From NCBI GenBank assembly GCA_020216745.1, contig JAIWNQ010000012.1, positions 1-10,000 of the forward strand: a DNA stretch of 10,000 nt, read 5' to 3'. Positions within the stretch are counted from its first letter, which is position 1, and each line of letters begins with the position of its first letter. Both the position numbers and the translations under genes were made by a program. This DNA is from Candidatus Hydrogenedens sp. GTDB lineage: Bacteria > Hydrogenedentota > Hydrogenedentia > Hydrogenedentales > Hydrogenedentaceae. Positions 7,506 to 10,000 of this stretch are shown piece after piece. Under the pieces are notes generated by a model. The model was not told the origin of the DNA and did not search any database. It saw only the letters and a list, made by a program, of their open reading frames with translations.

Positions 7506-9806
7506 GTGAGAAGTATATCTAAATATAAGAATTTTGTGCACAAATGCATTTTTCCTTTTTTGTGGATTTCTGCTATTTTCATTTGCTTTATTTCTCTGGA
7601 AAGTTGCAAAAATACCAACGAAGCCGACCCAAACGTTCCTATTCGTTACTTTCATGCTCATTATCAATATCCTACGGGGGGAAATAGTCATTATTTAACC
7701 CACGGCGATTTTAATCGAGACGGTGCTATTGACTTAGCAACAACTACATATAATACGAATCACGTTGCTGTTTTGTTACGTGATTCGGAAAAAGGTAACT
7801 TTAAACTACATGTAGATTACCCCGTTGGCAAAGGTCCTGGCATGATAGTTTGTGGGCAGTTGGATGGAGATGGCTTCGAAGACTTGGTCGTCCTAAATCA
7901 GGACGGTGATTCTTTTTCCACCCTTTACGGGAAAGGAGATGGAACTTTTGAGGACCCTATAGAGTTTGGGTTAACAAACGGAGCAAAACCTTCTGCAATC
8001 GCTTTAACAGATGCAAACAAGGATGGTTTAACAGATGTAATAATTGCAGAATATGGTACAGGTATCATCCTACTTATCCAGAATGCAGGGGCACGAACAT
8101 GGGGTAACGTAGATATCATTCATTATGGAAGTGGACCTCGTTGGCTACTTCCCATTGATTTGGACAAAAACGGAGAGGTCGATTTAATCATTTCTAACCG
8201 TGATTCTAACAATATCTCTGTATTATTAAGTCAACCAGGAGCCCTATTTTCACAAAAAAATGATTATCCTGTCGGCGTATATCCTCGTTCAATAGATACA
8301 TGTGATATTAATGGAGATAGTTACCCAGACTTAGTTGTTGCAAATGCTGGTTCGGGGACATACTCAGTTTTGTTAAATGATACTAAAGGAGTTATGACAG
8401 TTCTATCTACCATACAATCACGGAAATTGCCAACCAAAGCCCTACTACGGGATATAAACAAGGATGGTTTCGTTGATTTGATTGGTTTATTATATGGTGA
8501 ACTTACCTTGAGCACAGGCACTATTGCTAATGGACCTTTTGCATCGGCAGAAATTTTCTACGGAACACAGGAAAGAACGTTTGAATACTTAAAAACAATC
8601 AATTTAGGGGTAGGTGCAGTAGACATAGACACAGCTGACTTAAATGCAGACACCCATGAAGATTTGATGTTTACATTATTCGGTCTCGACCGAGTAGGGA
8701 TTATTTATGGGGACAGTCAATTTTTTAATAAAGCAGAAGAAAGACCCGAATTTAGTGGTGACATCGGAACATTAGCAACTGCTAATCTCGATAGTGACGC
8801 AGAAAAGGAAATAGTTATTGCATCCAATAGGGCTCCGTATTTCCGTATTTTTAAATTTGATTCTAATCAAAAACTTGTAGAAAAAGGCAAGTGGGATTTG
8901 CCATCTATTATCCAGAATATAAATCTTACCAGTATTGATAACGGTAACAACTCGATTGATATGATACTTTGCTTAAAAGGTCAGGAATATGTTGTTGTAT
9001 ATTTGAATAATGGCGAGGGTTTGCTCCAAAAAAAAGGAGAATTTTCAGTAAGAGCCCCATCTATCAACCATCAAACCTTTCCCTCCTCTGTAGCTGTCGG
9101 CGATGTTAATAATGATGGAAATAATGACCTTGTCACAGCCAATCCACAAGCGGATACCGTCTCTGTTCTCCTTGGCGATGGTAACGGCTCATTCGGTCCA
9201 GCAAACGAAACAGTGGTTGGTGATTATCCCATGGCGGTGAAACTTGCTGACGTAAATAAGGATGGAATCCTTGATTTACTTTTTGTGAGTAGTCGTGACC
9301 CAAATGACCCAAATGATACTGCTCCATCACGGTTCGTATGTTGGCTCGGGAAAGGAGATGGAACCTTTGACAAGAGCACACAAAAACGATACGCTACAGA
9401 CGGGAATCCACGTGGACTACTGCTCTATGATCTGGATAAAGATGGTGATTCAGAAGCAGTAACGGTTCACCCAGGTGGAGGAAGTTTCGTGGTATTTGGG
9501 GCTAAAGATAATGGCTCATTTGTGAGGGTTAAAACAATTAGAATAGGTAAAACATCCAAATCTTTATTTACATGGGATATAAATAATGATAGTTTCTCCG
9601 ATTTAATATCTACAAATGGAGAAAGTATCATTTCCATAATCCTAAATCAAGGCGGATTAGACTTTTCTTCAGAGTATTACTATTACGTAGGACATAGTCC
9701 TGTATCTGCTATCCCTTACGATATCGACAAAGATGGAATTTTAGATATAATTATTGCAAATAATGCATCGAATGACTTGTCTTTCGTTTATGGGAGACAA
9801 CCTTAA
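7506..9806 (+). CDS. Predicted lipoprotein with fourteen FG-GAP/VCBS-type repeats
   Basis: This 766-residue protein is predicted to be exported and lipid-anchored. Its specific function is unknown. A basic start (RSISKYKNFVHK) and a hydrophobic stretch (about 14-31) lead to LESC with cysteine 34; E at -2 is unusual in a lipobox. The rest is a series of FG-GAP/VCBS-like units with calcium-loop cores of the form D-x-N/D-x-D-G-x-x-D-L/I. Their positions are about 67, 117, 168, 217, 266, 315, 377, 427, 477, 532, 581, 641, 690 and 738. Spacing is mostly 48-51 residues, longer (55-62) after units 6, 9 and 11. Several units also show the companion GDGTF or VSVLLGDGNGSF motif. Units 8 and 9 are degenerate (loop aspartates partly lost). 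Fourteen units suggest two seven-bladed beta-propellers. Such proteins are usually extracellular binding or adhesion scaffolds, or paired with polysaccharide use, but nothing here decides that. GTG start, AAGGA 8 nt upstream. It is divergent from the phosphoesterase. Confidence 0.85.
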   Translation: MRSISKYKNFVHKCIFPFLWISAIFICFISLESCKNTNEADPNVPIRYFHAHYQYPTGGNSHYLTHGDFNRDGAIDLATTTYNTNHVAVLLRDSEKGNFKLHVDYPVGKGPGMIVCGQLDGDGFEDLVVLNQDGDSFSTLYGKGDGTFEDPIEFGLTNGAKPSAIALTDANKDGLTDVIIAEYGTGIILLIQNAGARTWGNVDIIHYGSGPRWLLPIDLDKNGEVDLIISNRDSNNISVLLSQPGALFSQKNDYPVGVYPRSIDTCDINGDSYPDLVVANAGSGTYSVLLNDTKGVMTVLSTIQSRKLPTKALLRDINKDGFVDLIGLLYGELTLSTGTIANGPFASAEIFYGTQERTFEYLKTINLGVGAVDIDTADLNADTHEDLMFTLFGLDRVGIIYGDSQFFNKAEERPEFSGDIGTLATANLDSDAEKEIVIASNRAPYFRIFKFDSNQKLVEKGKWDLPSIIQNINLTSIDNGNNSIDMILCLKGQEYVVVYLNNGEGLLQKKGEFSVRAPSINHQTFPSSVAVGDVNNDGNNDLVTANPQADTVSVLLGDGNGSFGPANETVVGDYPMAVKLADVNKDGILDLLFVSSRDPNDPNDTAPSRFVCWLGKGDGTFDKSTQKRYATDGNPRGLLLYDLDKDGDSEAVTVHPGGGSFVVFGAKDNGSFVRVKTIRIGKTSKSLFTWDINNDSFSDLISTNGESIISIILNQGGLDFSSEYYYYVGHSPVSAIPYDIDKDGILDIIIANNASNDLSFVYGRQP
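7704..9746 (+). repeat. Fourteen FG-GAP/VCBS repeat units (protein-level, about 50 residues each)
   Basis: The range spans the first to the last calcium-loop core. Most are D-x-N-x-D-G, for example GDFNRDGAID at the first and YDIDKDGILD at the last. One stretch is nearly identical in DNA too: 18 bases are the same at 7928-7945 and 9347-9364, encoding the GKGDGT motif in units 2 and 11-12. Repeat 11 is followed by a nine-base tandem repeat (9296-9304 and 9305-9313) giving DPNDPND in a loop. Confidence 0.8.
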
Positions 9807-9840
9807 AAGTTTTTTATCAAGACGAATTTGAAACAAAAGC

Positions 9841-9867
9841 AATTGATAATGTGTCAAAATATCAATT
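9841..9867. repeat. Perfect 8-bp inverted repeat in the intergenic gap
   Basis: AATTGATA (9841-9848) and TATCAATT (9860-9867) are exact reverse complements separated by 11 nt. They lie between the repeat lipoprotein and the last gene. No T run follows, and the stem has only one G-C pair, so it makes a poor intrinsic terminator. The size and spacing could suit an operator. The symmetry is seen directly; any role is conjecture. Confidence 0.3.
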
Positions 9868-9905
9868 CTCTTGGGACTAACTATTATCACCATAAACAAA
9901 CATAT

Positions 9906-9910
9906 AGGAG
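9906..9910 (+). promoter_or_regulatory. Ribosome binding site of the right-edge gene
   Basis: AGGAG lies 8 nt before the ATG at 9919. It is a near-ideal site that supports a real gene despite only 27 codons being visible. Confidence 0.65.
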
Positions 9911-9918
9911 TTATCTTT

Positions 9919-10000
9919 ATGAGTATAGTAAAGAAAACATTTAAATGGATTGGCATCACTATTCTTGTTCTAATTTTAGCGATTCTTCTATTCAAGTTTT
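9919..10000 (+). CDS. N-terminus of a membrane-anchored protein (runs off right edge)
   Basis: Only 27 codons are visible. They begin MSIVKKTFKWIGITILVLIL and continue hydrophobic to the edge, which is a short basic cytoplasmic end followed by one transmembrane helix or uncleaved signal anchor (about 11-26). A strong AGGAG site precedes the ATG. Many envelope proteins, including AsmA-like ones, begin this way, and the family cannot be named from this fragment. It lies 112 nt downstream of the repeat lipoprotein on the same strand, with no convincing promoter or terminator between, so shared transcription is possible. Confidence 0.65.
   Translation, partial: MSIVKKTFKWIGITILVLILAILLFKF

Noticed and set aside
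7473..7691. Minus-strand open frame across the divergent gap and the signal peptide of the repeat lipoprotein
   Set aside because: It is antisense to the supported gene, covers its promoter and ribosome site, and resembles no known protein.
7704..9746. The repeat array as a DNA tandem repeat, CRISPR or phase-variable tract
   Set aside because: Unit similarity is at protein level only. DNA copies are diverged apart from one 18-base match and a nine-base doublet, and there are no spacers of constant repeat.

Overview
This is AT-rich bacterial DNA with tightly packed genes on both strands. It holds housekeeping genes alongside two predicted surface lipoproteins. GlnE-type nitrogen control, two lipoprotein signal peptides, an LpxH-like phosphoesterase and pseudopilin-like modules point to a diderm (Gram-negative-type) bacterium. 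The FG-GAP/VCBS repeat lipoprotein is of a kind common in Planctomycetota, Hydrogenedentota-like and related uncultured lineages. That assignment is an impression from style, not a phylogenetic result.

Layout. (1) 1-1751, minus strand: a two-gene unit with glycerate kinase upstream and, 4 nt after its stop codon, the start of glnE, which runs off the left edge (191 codons visible). (2) 1752-1948: a divergent intergenic region with a good plus-strand promoter. (3) 1949-5741, plus strand: greA and then carB, 19 nt apart, almost certainly co-transcribed. (4) 5742-5941: a T-rich spacer with a promoter leading to a 249-residue lipoprotein that carries two tandem pseudopilin-C-terminus-like modules (5942-6691). 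(5) 6726-7439, minus strand: a calcineurin-like metallophosphoesterase convergent with the lipoprotein. (6) 7440-7505: a 66-bp divergent gap with a -10-like element readable on both strands. (7) 7506-9806, plus strand: a 766-residue lipoprotein with fourteen FG-GAP/VCBS-type calcium-loop repeats, plausibly two seven-bladed beta-propellers. (8) 9919-10000: the first 27 codons of a membrane-anchored protein running off the right edge.

The genes do not form one pathway. GlnE adjusts glutamine synthetase to nitrogen status. CarB uses glutamine-derived ammonia for pyrimidine and arginine synthesis. GreA rescues stalled RNA polymerase. Glycerate kinase feeds lower glycolysis. The two lipoproteins and the phosphoesterase look envelope-related. 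I found no tRNA, rRNA, CRISPR array, insertion sequence or convincing intrinsic terminator, and no clear new multigene system. The points most worth a second look are the internal duplication in the pseudopilin-like lipoprotein, the 14-repeat propeller lipoprotein and the symmetric divergent promoter at 7472-7479.
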